This document shows positions 25,703-34,851 of a stretch of 38,740 bases of DNA, piece after piece. The DNA is taken from assembly GCA_044360285.1 (NCBI GenBank), contig JBIKKP010000011.1, positions 1-38,740 on the forward strand. Direction: 5' to 3'. A program made the translations under genes and the position numbers. Within the stretch, counting starts at the first letter, position 1, and every line of letters begins with the position of its first letter. The stretch comes from UBA2645 sp044360285 (GTDB lineage: Bacteria; Pseudomonadota; Alphaproteobacteria; Rickettsiales; UBA1997). The notes beneath the pieces are model-generated. The model made no database searches. It was not told the origin of the DNA and saw only the letters and a program-made list of their open reading frames with translations.

Positions 25703-26420
25703 ATCGGAATTAAACCGACTCTACGACCTTATCTATCAATCAAAAGACTACACTTCTGACGTCGATTTTTTGCTAAAAATTCAGAAAGATTTTGGCCTGA
25801 ATAATTTTGCAGAAATTCTAGAAATTGGCTGCGGAACCGGAAACCACACTTTGCTTTTAAGCGAAAAATATCGCGATGTTTATGCAATAGACATAGATGA
25901 ATCAATGCTTGCCGCTGTAAGACAAAAAATATCCGCAAACCCACAAATCAGAAATATCCAACTTTTTAACGACCAAGAAAAGTCACAGCTTAGCGGTAAA
26001 AATTTCCAAATCGCCGTCAGCTTCTTTAACGTCATAAACTACATTCAAACGCAAGAAGTGCTCACTGCGTTTTTCTCTTTCATCAACTCTTGCCAGGCTC
26101 GCGGCGCTATTTTCATTTTCGATTGCTACAAATTCGAAAACTTTAGCGAAGGAGAAAAAACTTCAAATATCACCCTGCAATTCGATGACAGAATTATTAC
26201 AAGAAATACCAAAAGTAATTTTTTTTACGAAAAACAAAGCGTAATAGTTGAAGAAGAGTTTTTAGATGGTGAAAAACTTCTTCTTAAGAACGCGAATAAA
26301 TACAAAGTTTGGCCAAGAGAAAAAATCATCGAAAGCCTTAATAATTCTGGCTTTAAGTTGATTGAAATTTTGAACAAAAAAACTCCAAACCAAATAATTT
26401 TCATTACACAAAAATCATGA
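25692..26420 (+). CDS. Class I SAM-dependent methyltransferase
   Basis: A 242-residue Rossmann methyltransferase with SAM motif I ILEIGCGTGNHTLLL (residues 42-56), an acidic motif II VYAIDIDESML, and the post-I segment IAVSFFNVINYI. The ATG lies within the last 11 nt of the aminotransferase gene and the stop overlaps the next start (ATGA), so translation is coupled. In this context it may N- or O-methylate the amino sugar; that is inference. Confidence 0.85.
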   Translation: MLSRSELNRLYDLIYQSKDYTSDVDFLLKIQKDFGLNNFAEILEIGCGTGNHTLLLSEKYRDVYAIDIDESMLAAVRQKISANPQIRNIQLFNDQEKSQLSGKNFQIAVSFFNVINYIQTQEVLTAFFSFINSCQARGAIFIFDCYKFENFSEGEKTSNITLQFDDRIITRNTKSNFFYEKQSVIVEEEFLDGEKLLLKNANKYKVWPREKIIESLNNSGFKLIEILNKKTPNQIIFITQKS

Positions 26421-26956
26421 AAAAATTACATTTAGGCTGTGGCGACAAGCGCTTAGAAGGCTATATCAATGTTGATATCAGAAAAACCGACGCAACCGAC
26501 ATTGTTTGCGACGTCAAAAATTTAAATTTCGAAGAAGAGTCTTTTGATCTAATTTACAACTGCGCGGTGCTTGAGCATCTAATGCGAGGTGAGTGGTTTA
26601 ATGTTTTGAAAGGCTGGTCAAAGCTACTCAAAAAAGGTGGAAAAATTTATACCTCAACAACTGACTTTGAAGCAGTTTGCAAAAGATATGAGAAAGCAAA
26701 AAATGTTGAGGAGCTTCTTGGTTTCTTAGTTGGTGGACAAAAATTTCCTTACGATCACCACGGAATGGTTTTTGATTTCAAAGTATTGGAAGGCGCTTTT
26801 TTGAAACTTGGTTTTAAAAACATTCAGCGTTTCGATTGGCGGAAATTTGATACCGGGTTGCAAGGGCTTGATGACTACAGCCAAGCCTATTTGCCGCATA
26901 TGGACAAAGAAAATGGTCAATTAATGGTTCTAAACATTGTCGCAGAAAAATGCTAA
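26417..26956 (+). CDS. Small class I SAM-dependent methyltransferase
   Basis: A 179-residue protein beginning MKKLHLGCGDKRLEGYINVD, the motif I of a common family of predicted methyltransferases in polysaccharide clusters. ESFDLIYNCAVLEHL gives motif IV/post-motif and LLKKGGKIYTSTTDF motif VI. It overlaps the preceding gene by 4 nt and the next by 7 nt. The substrate is unknown. Confidence 0.85.
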   Translation: MKKLHLGCGDKRLEGYINVDIRKTDATDIVCDVKNLNFEEESFDLIYNCAVLEHLMRGEWFNVLKGWSKLLKKGGKIYTSTTDFEAVCKRYEKAKNVEELLGFLVGGQKFPYDHHGMVFDFKVLEGAFLKLGFKNIQRFDWRKFDTGLQGLDDYSQAYLPHMDKENGQLMVLNIVAEKC

Positions 26957-28026
26957 AAAACACAAAACCTTACATCTCCATCCTCTTCGCTAATCGCAAC
27001 GATAATTACGGCGGAGATCAGCATGAAAGAATAGAATTATTCATCAAATTTTACTCGATGGTCGTAAAAAATTATCCCGATCTTTTCGAGTTCTTGATTT
27101 GCGATTGGAATACGCCACAAGGCAATCAGAGTCTGGAGGAAGCTTATGACTGGAGCACTCTTGGTAATGTTAGGCATTTCAAAATCTCTAAAGAAATTCA
27201 CGAAAAATTATGTCCGGACAATTCTCGCCCAATTCTTGATTATTGGTCGAGAAACTTCTTGGCGCGCAGGGCCTCTGGTCAATTTTTTATGATCATTAAT
27301 CAGGATATCTTCCTCTCTAGCTCGATTATAAAATTTTTATCCGAAAAAAAATTATCGCAAAACCATTTCTATCGCTGCGACAGAACTGATTTTAAAAACT
27401 TTGGAACAAACTTTAGCTCAACTTTTGACTTCGAGATAAAAGCTCGCAACAACGCAATGGCAAAGCATCTTCGACCACCTGACATAATGCTGTCTTGCTC
27501 AATAAAAGTTGATAAAGAGAGCTTGGATCACATTGGAACTAGAGCCCATCCAAAACTTGAGCGCGTAGATCAAAACGATAAGTTAATCATCGGAAGAAAA
27601 GTACATTTTTTAAAAGCCATAGACATAATTCGAAGCAAATTATCTCTAGTTTTTGGCAGAAAAATTTTACCGCCAATTGATCAATCTTTTTACAAAAAAT
27701 ATCTATTACACACCAATGCTTCTGGTGACTTCATCATAATCAGCAGAAAAGCGTTTTTTAAAGTTCGTGGTTTTCCAGAAAGCTATCAATTTTACATGCA
27801 TACTGACTCTTACATGTGCGCCCAGCTATTTGCCGCTGGATTTACGCAGGTAATTTTCGACTATCCCCATGAGGTTTATCACAATGATCATTCTAGACTT
27901 GATCGCGAAGCTCGCCCTGAGTCTATGAGCTATAAGGATCATGCGGTAATTTTTGCCAAAATGATTTTGGGTAAGAAATCTTACAAAATTAATAGCAGAA
28001 ATTGGGGCCTCAAAGATTTGTCATGA
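26950..28026 (+). CDS. Glycosyltransferase family 2-like protein
   Basis: A 358-residue GT-A type protein, paralogous to the N-terminal domain of the gene at 19908. Shared features are NRNDNYGG.QHER near the start, FLICDWNTP, KEIHEKL followed by RNFLARRA, and FMIINQDIFLS in the DxD position. A later segment FFKVRGFPESYQFYMHTDSY corresponds to the acceptor-site region. It lacks the second domain of its paralogue. It overlaps the methyltransferase upstream by 7 nt and shares ATGA with the FkbM gene downstream. Confidence 0.72.
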   Translation: MLKNTKPYISILFANRNDNYGGDQHERIELFIKFYSMVVKNYPDLFEFLICDWNTPQGNQSLEEAYDWSTLGNVRHFKISKEIHEKLCPDNSRPILDYWSRNFLARRASGQFFMIINQDIFLSSSIIKFLSEKKLSQNHFYRCDRTDFKNFGTNFSSTFDFEIKARNNAMAKHLRPPDIMLSCSIKVDKESLDHIGTRAHPKLERVDQNDKLIIGRKVHFLKAIDIIRSKLSLVFGRKILPPIDQSFYKKYLLHTNASGDFIIISRKAFFKVRGFPESYQFYMHTDSYMCAQLFAAGFTQVIFDYPHEVYHNDHSRLDREARPESMSYKDHAVIFAKMILGKKSYKINSRNWGLKDLS

Positions 28027-29117
28027 GCAAGTATCTCATCGAAAAAGCAAAAGATATTGCAGTTGAAATACCTGAGCTTTTCCTGATGGATGTTGGAGCA
28101 TCTGGAGGAATCAATGAAAAGTGGCGCTTATGGGGCGAAAAATTATCTGGCGCCGGCTTTGATCCCATAACCTCTGAAGTAGAAAAATTGAATAAAAGCG
28201 AAGTTTCAAACTTTACCTACCACAATTTTTTTGTTTCACGAAAAGAAAGTCAAAAAAAAGAAGTTAGTTCAAAATCCAACTATCAAATCAGAAGAACTGC
28301 CGCCTGGATGGCTTGCAAAATTCTTGAAGAACAGCAAGAGCAAAGATTTCCTTTCTTAAAGAAAAATTACGATGAATCAGCCGTAAAAAAGGTCCTAAAA
28401 GAAATCCCTGAAAGCCCTGCTCAATCAACTTTTGCTTCAGATGACACTGCAAAAAATGATCCATTCTTAACTTACTACCAAAAAAGATTCGCCTCAAATC
28501 AAGACCAGGCAGTCACTGAAAAATTCATCACTCTCGATGAATTTTCTAAGCTAAATTCAGTGGCAAGATGCGATTTTATTAAAATAGACACAGACGGTCA
28601 TGAGCTTGCCGTTCTGGAAGGAGCTCTAGATACAATCAGAAATAAAAATGTTCTTGGAATTGAAATTGAATGCCAATTTCACGGTCCAAACGAAGGATTT
28701 GACGGCTGCTTTTCAGACATAGACCAATTATTACGCAAAGAAGGTTTTAGCCTATTTAAACTTGATCCAGTTTACTATTCACGCTGCGCCCTTCCTTCGA
28801 AATTCTTATACAAAGATCTTCCGGCTCAAAACGTCTCCGGACAAATACAATGGGCAGATGCACTTTACCTTCGAGACCTTGCGGACCCAAAATATGGCGA
28901 AAAATTTAACTTCAAAATCGATGAACGCGCGCTGCTAAATTTAGCATTTATCTTCGACCTTTATGAACTTTGCGACTGCTCTGCTGAAATCATCATCAAC
29001 AACATAAGCACCAAACAAAATAGAGAACTTCTCGATTTTTTATGCGAAAAATTCACTGGCAAAAAAGATTACTTTTTGCACATGAAAAATTGGCTCTCTA
29101 ACCCGCTAAAAGATTAG
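28023..29117 (+). CDS. FkbM family methyltransferase with C-terminal extension
   Basis: I place the start at the ATG 28023, which shares ATGA with the upstream stop (364 residues); an in-frame TTG 21 nt earlier is less likely. SAM motif I is MDVGASGG (residues 22-29), and the FkbM core is FIKIDTDGHELAVLEGA followed by VLGIEIECQFHGP. After the FkbM domain there is a segment SGQIQWADALYLRDL and a helical region (about residues 290-364) shared with the next gene. FkbM enzymes make O-methyl groups, often on sugars of surface polysaccharides. An 89-nt gap follows with no recognisable element. Confidence 0.82.
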   Translation: MSKYLIEKAKDIAVEIPELFLMDVGASGGINEKWRLWGEKLSGAGFDPITSEVEKLNKSEVSNFTYHNFFVSRKESQKKEVSSKSNYQIRRTAAWMACKILEEQQEQRFPFLKKNYDESAVKKVLKEIPESPAQSTFASDDTAKNDPFLTYYQKRFASNQDQAVTEKFITLDEFSKLNSVARCDFIKIDTDGHELAVLEGALDTIRNKNVLGIEIECQFHGPNEGFDGCFSDIDQLLRKEGFSLFKLDPVYYSRCALPSKFLYKDLPAQNVSGQIQWADALYLRDLADPKYGEKFNFKIDERALLNLAFIFDLYELCDCSAEIIINNISTKQNRELLDFLCEKFTGKKDYFLHMKNWLSNPLKD

Positions 29118-29206
29118 CAAGGGATACTAAGATCAGAAACCGACTCATTCAAAAACCGATTGGAATAAATACAAAAATCTGCAAAATTCAAAACTAACCA
29201 ACTCAC

Positions 29207-30322
29207 ATGGAACACCTACGCAATGATTGGAGCGGATTCTTAGAATATGCTAAAAACTTCATCACCGAACCGCTCTCGATTCTTGATATTGGATGTTCTG
29301 GCGGTATTGATGAAATTTTTAAAAATTTTGGGGACAGAATTTTATACCACGGTTTCGACCCCAATGTTGAAGAAGTTTCGCGCTTAAGAAAAAACAATCA
29401 GAATCCAAACATTCACTATATCGAAGCTTTTATTGACTGCGGCACTAAAGAAAAAGAGGCCTCTAAACTAAATAACTGCTTCACCAAACTCTCTGCCTTC
29501 GAAGGTTGTAAAATCATCAAACAAAAAGAAATAGATCATCAAAATTTGGTCCAAAATAATTTATGGACCGAGATGAAACTCTCTCCAAAAAAAATTAAAA
29601 TCCCTGAATTTCTAGAAGAAAAAAACCTGCAAAGCATTGATTTCATTAAGTCTGACATCGACAGCTATGACTTATCTTTTTTGAAATCTTGCCAAGAAAT
29701 TCTTCAACCAAAACAAATCATGGCAATAATGGCCGAAGTGTCATTTGCCTGTAATGAAAATGATGAAGCCTCTCTAACAACTTTTTTAAGACAATTTGGA
29801 TTTGGCCTAAATTTACTCTCAACGCGCAGCTACTCTTCAAAATTCTTACCAGATCTTTATTCGCTAAATATCGCCGCACAAACAATTAGTGGCAGAATTG
29901 TGCAAGGTGACGCTCTTTACTTCAAAGATGATTCCTTTTTTGAAAACTACACGCCACAGCAACTTCTGAAATTAGCAATTCTATTCGATCTCTTTAGCCT
30001 TCCAGATCAAGCCGCAGCTGTCTTAATACAACATCGAGACAAAATTTTTAAAACCGAAATAGACGTCAAAAAAGCTCTCGATCTTTTAACAGAAGAAAGA
30101 AAATTTTTAGGTAAATTATCTTACGAAGAATTTATCGCAAAATTTTACGCAGAGCATGAAAAGTTTTTTCCAAACTCCTATTCCGCAATAAATTTAGTAA
30201 AATCTTTTGAAGAAAAAATTTCCAAAATAGGTGATGGCAGTCTTTATAGAGCTCTGAAACCAATCATTGAGTCGCCAGAACCAGAGCCAAAAACGCAAGA
30301 TAAAAGAAAATCTCACACATAA
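29207..30322 (+). CDS. FkbM family methyltransferase, divergent tandem paralogue
   Basis: 371 residues, related over its whole length to the preceding gene. Motif I is LDIGCSGG (residues 26-33). The FkbM core is present but changed: FIKSDIDSYDLSFLKS in place of the usual FIK.D.DG.E pattern. The C-terminal module repeats the pattern SGRIVQGDALYFKD followed by LLKLAILFDLFSLPDQAA. Loss of the DG-E residues may mean altered chemistry or substrate. It sits after an 89-nt gap, the largest in the plus-strand cluster, so a promoter could lie there, though I see no clear boxes. Confidence 0.75.
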   Translation: MEHLRNDWSGFLEYAKNFITEPLSILDIGCSGGIDEIFKNFGDRILYHGFDPNVEEVSRLRKNNQNPNIHYIEAFIDCGTKEKEASKLNNCFTKLSAFEGCKIIKQKEIDHQNLVQNNLWTEMKLSPKKIKIPEFLEEKNLQSIDFIKSDIDSYDLSFLKSCQEILQPKQIMAIMAEVSFACNENDEASLTTFLRQFGFGLNLLSTRSYSSKFLPDLYSLNIAAQTISGRIVQGDALYFKDDSFFENYTPQQLLKLAILFDLFSLPDQAAAVLIQHRDKIFKTEIDVKKALDLLTEERKFLGKLSYEEFIAKFYAEHEKFFPNSYSAINLVKSFEEKISKIGDGSLYRALKPIIESPEPEPKTQDKRKSHT

Positions 30323-30334
30323 TCATTTAGCACC

Positions 30335-32179
30335 ATGCGCTTCATCAAAAAACTCAATTCAGGCGAAGATTTATTTTTAATTTACACAATTGCCATTGCC
30401 TGCTGCTCTAGCGCCATCGCTTTTTTATTTTTTTATCAAGACGCCTTTTTTGATAAAGTCGGTTGGATCGATCCATTTCTCTACGTTGGCTATGGCGCTA
30501 ACTATTTCGACGATTCTTATTCCGCGAACTACAAAATTTCGCGCTTACCTTGGGTACTAGTTCAAACTTTTTTTCGTAGTATTTTTGCAAAAGAAATAGT
30601 TGGATATTTGCTGCATTTTTCTCTTTACGCTCTTGGCTCTTTTTTAATTTTTAGAATCGCTCGTAAATTTGCCCCGCCTTTTGTTTGCGCGCTTTTGGCC
30701 CTACCTTTTCCACTTTTCCTTCTTAGCTATTCTGGCCAAGCAGATTATCACAACAACTTCGCCGCAGTTCTATTTTTATACCTAATTTTTTACGTCGCCT
30801 CTCACGCAAAAAACGACAAAGATAATAAAAAGTTTTTCATAAAAACTGGCTTTTTATATGCCCTAACTATTCACACAAGCACCCTGCTCTCTCTTGATTC
30901 TGCGTTGTTTGCTGCTGCTTTTTATATTGGAATAAAATTACAAAATCAAAAAAACCCTTTCGAAAAAATTGGGAAAAAATTTCTCTGGGTTTTTAGCGGA
31001 CTTTTGCTCTGCACGCTGATTTTATGCCTGATCAACGAAAGCTTCGGCAGGCATTTTTGGTTCATGAAACCTTTGTGGAAATTCATGCTTGGAAGCAGCA
31101 CTGGCAATAACGCCGATTATTGGCAGCCAATAGTTAGTTTCATTGGAAATACCAAACATCTCTCGTTTTTTGCCGCAGTTTTTTTCTACTCTCTTTTTGT
31201 TAGTGCAAAAATTTTACTCAAAAATAGTCACCAAAAACATTCGTTAATTTTAGCGGTAAATATCGCTTATATTCTGGTGATTTGCGAATTGCTCACAACG
31301 CAAATTTTGCAAATCAATAATCTGCAAATTGATTACTTTGCTTTCAATGCGCTAGTACCGTCTTTCCTGACTCTAGCCATAAACTCTTCTTATTTTTTCT
31401 TGCGAAAAAATGTTAACATTAACTCTAAAAAGACTCTAGTTAGCACGCTCTTTTTTGCCATTTTGCTGACTATTTTTCTGCTAAAAAACCATATTTTTTC
31501 TAACCAATCCTCTAACCAATTTTTTATTTATTTTGCACTTTGGTTGGCGCTTTTTGTCTTCGCACACTTAACTAAAAAACTTCCCTTCTCTCACTTTGTC
31601 ACCGCAATTTTATTTCTGCTGCTTACGGCCGCAAACTATGAAAATAAAATCCAATTTCAAATTTCACGTTGCCCACACAGTAAGTCGATAACTCAAGCCT
31701 ATCTTGAGTTCGACGAGCATGTAAAAAAATACAAAAGCAACTTTCGCAACCGATCTTTCAGCAACATTTTTGTTTGGTGGAATAGCGAAAAACCAGAAAT
31801 CAAATGCTTCGATGCTTACAGCAGCTACTCCAACATTGACTTTGCGCAAAGCCTTGTATCTGGAGGCGCAGCATCGTCTTATCCAATCGACAACCCTTTA
31901 ATTGACGGCTCAAGCCAAGCCATCGAAAGGTTATGGTCAACCGACAGAAGCACTGAGTTCAAAGACAAATTTTTCGACTATACACAAGAAAACCGCGTAG
32001 TCATTTTATTTTCCAAAAATCACGAAGATGTCGCCAAAATGATTAAAAAATTGCAACAAAACGGCCTAAAATTTTCACTTACTGAACAAAGAAAAATCAT
32101 CACTGACGCCTTTGTTTTAGACTATTTTATCCTCAGCGAAGAAAAAGAATCTCATGTCAGCCGCCAAGCAAGTCTCTAA
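30335..32179 (+). CDS. Multi-spanning membrane protein (possible GT-C type glycosyltransferase)
   Basis: A 614-residue protein with about ten hydrophobic segments between residues 15 and 430, then a soluble C-terminal domain of about 180 residues. The first loop contains FFDKVGWIDPFLYVGYGANY, reminiscent of the Asp-containing first periplasmic loop of GT-C enzymes that use polyprenyl-phosphate sugars. I do not recognise a named family. The cluster position between FkbM genes and galE/GT2 fits a membrane step in glycan assembly or modification. Its 3' end overlaps galE by 26 nt. Confidence 0.6.
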   Translation: MRFIKKLNSGEDLFLIYTIAIACCSSAIAFLFFYQDAFFDKVGWIDPFLYVGYGANYFDDSYSANYKISRLPWVLVQTFFRSIFAKEIVGYLLHFSLYALGSFLIFRIARKFAPPFVCALLALPFPLFLLSYSGQADYHNNFAAVLFLYLIFYVASHAKNDKDNKKFFIKTGFLYALTIHTSTLLSLDSALFAAAFYIGIKLQNQKNPFEKIGKKFLWVFSGLLLCTLILCLINESFGRHFWFMKPLWKFMLGSSTGNNADYWQPIVSFIGNTKHLSFFAAVFFYSLFVSAKILLKNSHQKHSLILAVNIAYILVICELLTTQILQINNLQIDYFAFNALVPSFLTLAINSSYFFLRKNVNINSKKTLVSTLFFAILLTIFLLKNHIFSNQSSNQFFIYFALWLALFVFAHLTKKLPFSHFVTAILFLLLTAANYENKIQFQISRCPHSKSITQAYLEFDEHVKKYKSNFRNRSFSNIFVWWNSEKPEIKCFDAYSSYSNIDFAQSLVSGGAASSYPIDNPLIDGSSQAIERLWSTDRSTEFKDKFFDYTQENRVVILFSKNHEDVAKMIKKLQQNGLKFSLTEQRKIITDAFVLDYFILSEEKESHVSRQASL

Positions 32180-33161
32180 TAAAAAAACCGTTTTGGTCAC
32201 TGGTGCTGCTGGCTATATTGGCTCGCACATGAGCAAAGTTTTGGTAGAAAATGGCTTTGAAGTAATTGGCATCGACAACTTCTCCAACAGCTTCAAAGGC
32301 CCGCCAAATCACGCTTCGCGGTTAATTGAAGCCGACATTTCTGATAAAAAAATCCTCAGCGAAATTTTTCAAAACCACCAAATTCACGCCGTTTTTCACT
32401 TCGCTTCGTCAATTGAAGTCGGTGAATCGATGAGCAACTGCAACCTCTATTATCGCAACAATCTAGCTAACAGCATCAACCTTCTCGACCAAATCATCAC
32501 TCACAGCAAAAACAGTTTTTTTATCTTTTCTTCCACCGCGGCAATCTATCAAAGCAGCAACGAAAATATCCGCGAAACTGATCCAAAAATTCCTGCAAGC
32601 GTCTATGGAAAAAGCAAATTATTCGCCGAAGAAATTTTGCAAGATTATGCAAAAATTCATGGCTTAAAATATGGCGCACTGCGCTATTTCAACGCCTGTG
32701 GCGCTGATGACAAAAACAATCTTGGTGAAAATCGCAAAACCGAAACGCATCTAATTCCGCTGCTGCTAAAAAAATTAAATGGCGGCGCTGATGAATTTTT
32801 TATCTTCGGCAATGACTACTCAACAGCTGATGGAACCTGTATTCGTGACTATATTCACGTCATCGATTTATGCCAAGCACACCTGCAAATGCTGCAATAT
32901 CTTGAAAATGGCGGTGAAGAAAATTGCTTTAATGTTGGAACAAGCAGCGGCTTTTCCGTTCTAGAAATCATTGAAGCGGCGATGAAAATCACCGGCAAAA
33001 AATTGCAGATAAATTTCAAACCACGCCGCGCGGGCGATTGTGCTTATCTTGTGGCAAGCAATGAAAAAATAATTTCTAAACTTGGCTGGAAACCAAGATT
33101 CTCAAGCCTTGAAAACATCATCTTGTCAGCGTGGAATTTCGAAAAAAATTTAAAAAAATAA
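32154..33161 (+). CDS. galE: UDP-glucose 4-epimerase-like protein
   Basis: A 335-residue extended SDR with GAAGYIGSHM (residues 17-26), FHFASSIEVGES, catalytic YGKSKLFAEE (Tyr and Lys of YxxxK) and LRYFNACGAD, then GTCIRDYIHVIDL. These are strong GalE signatures; the enzyme interconverts UDP-glucose and UDP-galactose, or their N-acetyl forms. The start lies 26 nt inside the preceding gene. GT2 and methyltransferase genes follow within a few nucleotides. Confidence 0.88.
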   Translation: MSAAKQVSNKKTVLVTGAAGYIGSHMSKVLVENGFEVIGIDNFSNSFKGPPNHASRLIEADISDKKILSEIFQNHQIHAVFHFASSIEVGESMSNCNLYYRNNLANSINLLDQIITHSKNSFFIFSSTAAIYQSSNENIRETDPKIPASVYGKSKLFAEEILQDYAKIHGLKYGALRYFNACGADDKNNLGENRKTETHLIPLLLKKLNGGADEFFIFGNDYSTADGTCIRDYIHVIDLCQAHLQMLQYLENGGEENCFNVGTSSGFSVLEIIEAAMKITGKKLQINFKPRRAGDCAYLVASNEKIISKLGWKPRFSSLENIILSAWNFEKNLKK

Positions 33162-33162
33162 A

Positions 33163-34095
33163 ATGAAACTCGTTTCAATAGTCACCCCATTTTACAACGA
33201 GGAAGAGTCAATTCATGACTATTTTTCTTGCCTCGAAAAAATCTTTAGCAGCATCAAATCCGTAAATTTTGAAATCATCGCCGTTGATGATGGCAGTAGA
33301 GACGCAACCTACAAAATTCTTCGCGAACTTTCGCAAAAAAAACCTTACTTAAAAGTCGTCAAACTCTCGCGCAATTTCGGTAAAGAAATCGCCCTCACCG
33401 CCGGTCTTGATCACGCCAGTGGTGATGCGGCAATTCCAATGGATGCTGACTTGCAAGATTCGCCAGAAATTTTGGCGCAGATGATCGAAAAGTGGCAGCA
33501 AGGCTATAAGGTTGTGATGGCTCAGCGCAGCAGCCGCAACGATCCATGGCTCAAAAAATTTACCTCGGCAGTTTTTTACAAACTTGCCAAAAAAATTATG
33601 GATAGCGGTTTGCCCGAAAATGTTGGTGACTTCAGACTAATTGATCGCGAGGCGTTAGAGAGCATAAAAAAAATGCGCGAAAGAAATCGTTTTATGCGCG
33701 GAATTCTTTCTTGGGTTGGCTACAAAACTACAGTGATTCAATATGAGCGAGGCGCCAGAACAAAAGGTGAAACGAAATATAATTACAAATCGATGACGAA
33801 ATATGCTCTTGATGGCATTTTCTCTTTCTCAACTTTTCCAATTCGTCTTATTACTTATTTTGGTGTATTAATCGCCCTCTGCTCCTTTCTTTACGGTGCT
33901 GTGATTATCTTTTCAAAACTGTTCTTTGACCAAGGTATTCCTGGTTATGCTTCAATCATGAGTGTGGTACTTTTTCTTGGTGGCATGAATTTTATTTTTA
34001 TTGGAATCATCGGCGAATATGTTGGCAGAATTTTTACTGAGGTAAAAAACCGCCCGCTTTATCTCGTCGAAAAAGACTCATCAAACCAAGAATAA
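33163..34095 (+). CDS. GtrB/DPM1-like family 2 glycosyltransferase, membrane-anchored
   Basis: A 310-residue protein starting KLVSIVTPFYNEEESI, with DDGSRD (residues 42-47), the DxD region PMDADLQDSPE (92-102) and the acceptor region NVGDFRLIDREAL. Two C-terminal membrane segments (about 223-250 and 258-288) end in the typical EYVGRIFTEVKNRPLY. This is the architecture of enzymes that transfer glucose or another sugar to undecaprenyl phosphate. The product could feed the multi-spanning protein encoded at 30335; that pairing is inference. Confidence 0.9.
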   Translation: MKLVSIVTPFYNEEESIHDYFSCLEKIFSSIKSVNFEIIAVDDGSRDATYKILRELSQKKPYLKVVKLSRNFGKEIALTAGLDHASGDAAIPMDADLQDSPEILAQMIEKWQQGYKVVMAQRSSRNDPWLKKFTSAVFYKLAKKIMDSGLPENVGDFRLIDREALESIKKMRERNRFMRGILSWVGYKTTVIQYERGARTKGETKYNYKSMTKYALDGIFSFSTFPIRLITYFGVLIALCSFLYGAVIIFSKLFFDQGIPGYASIMSVVLFLGGMNFIFIGIIGEYVGRIFTEVKNRPLYLVEKDSSNQE

Positions 34096-34096
34096 C

Positions 34097-34846
34097 ATGA
34101 TCCCGGAACTCTATAAAATCATGGCGCAAAACCAAAATTCTTTTTGGTGGAACGTCGTTCGTTGCGAAATTATTGCTGACCACATCAAGACACTAAAGCT
34201 TGGCCGCGATGCAAAAGTTTTAGAAATTGGTTGTTCAACTGGAATAAACTTAACCATGTTGCAAGGTCTATTTTCTAAGGTCGAAGCCTGCGAATATAAC
34301 GAAGTTGCTAGGAATTACGTTGAAGAAAATTTTCCAATAAATGTCAAGCCTGTCGAACTGCCAAATCATCTTCCTTACGAAAATGAACAGTTCGATTTGA
34401 TCTTACTTTGCGATGTTTTGGAGCATGTAAAAGACGACAAAAAAGCGCTCGAAGTCATCAAATCAAAATTAAAACCAGGCGGATTTTTATTTCTCACCGT
34501 ACCCGCCCACCAATGGCTTTGGTCTTACGCCGACATAGCTTCTCATCATTTCAGAAGATATAGCAAAAACACGCTGCAAGCCGTTGTTGATGAGGCAAAA
34601 CTCACCAACGTTTACGAGAGATATTTCATGCAAATTCTCTTTCCCTTAGCCATTGCCGTTCGCCTTACCAAAAACTTTTTTTACAAAATAAAAACTAAGC
34701 AGCGCGAAGGAATCTATGACTATGACACTAAACAACCAAACTGGCTGATCAATTCGCTGCTGAAAGCAATTTTTCGTATTGAAAGAAAAATCATCATCGC
34801 GGAAATTCCTGGCCTCTCTATCCTAAAAATCCTCCAAAAAAACTAA
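34097..34846 (+). CDS. Class I SAM-dependent methyltransferase
   Basis: A 249-residue methyltransferase with motif I KVLEIGCSTGINLTML (about residues 35-50), acidic motif II VEACEYNEVA, motif IV FDLILLCDVLEHVKDD and post-motif LKPGGFLFLTVPAHQWLWS. The C-terminal part is basic and hydrophobic and may touch the membrane. It is 1 nt after the GT2 gene and 5 nt before the dehydrogenase gene. It could methylate a lipid-linked sugar; the substrate is unknown. Confidence 0.85.
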   Translation: MIPELYKIMAQNQNSFWWNVVRCEIIADHIKTLKLGRDAKVLEIGCSTGINLTMLQGLFSKVEACEYNEVARNYVEENFPINVKPVELPNHLPYENEQFDLILLCDVLEHVKDDKKALEVIKSKLKPGGFLFLTVPAHQWLWSYADIASHHFRRYSKNTLQAVVDEAKLTNVYERYFMQILFPLAIAVRLTKNFFYKIKTKQREGIYDYDTKQPNWLINSLLKAIFRIERKIIIAEIPGLSILKILQKN

Positions 34847-34851
34847 CTAAA

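Noticed and set aside
29118..29206. Possible promoter or small RNA in the 89-nt gap between the FkbM genes
   Set aside because: A/T-rich with no recognisable -35/-10 pair, hairpin or terminator; nothing supportable.
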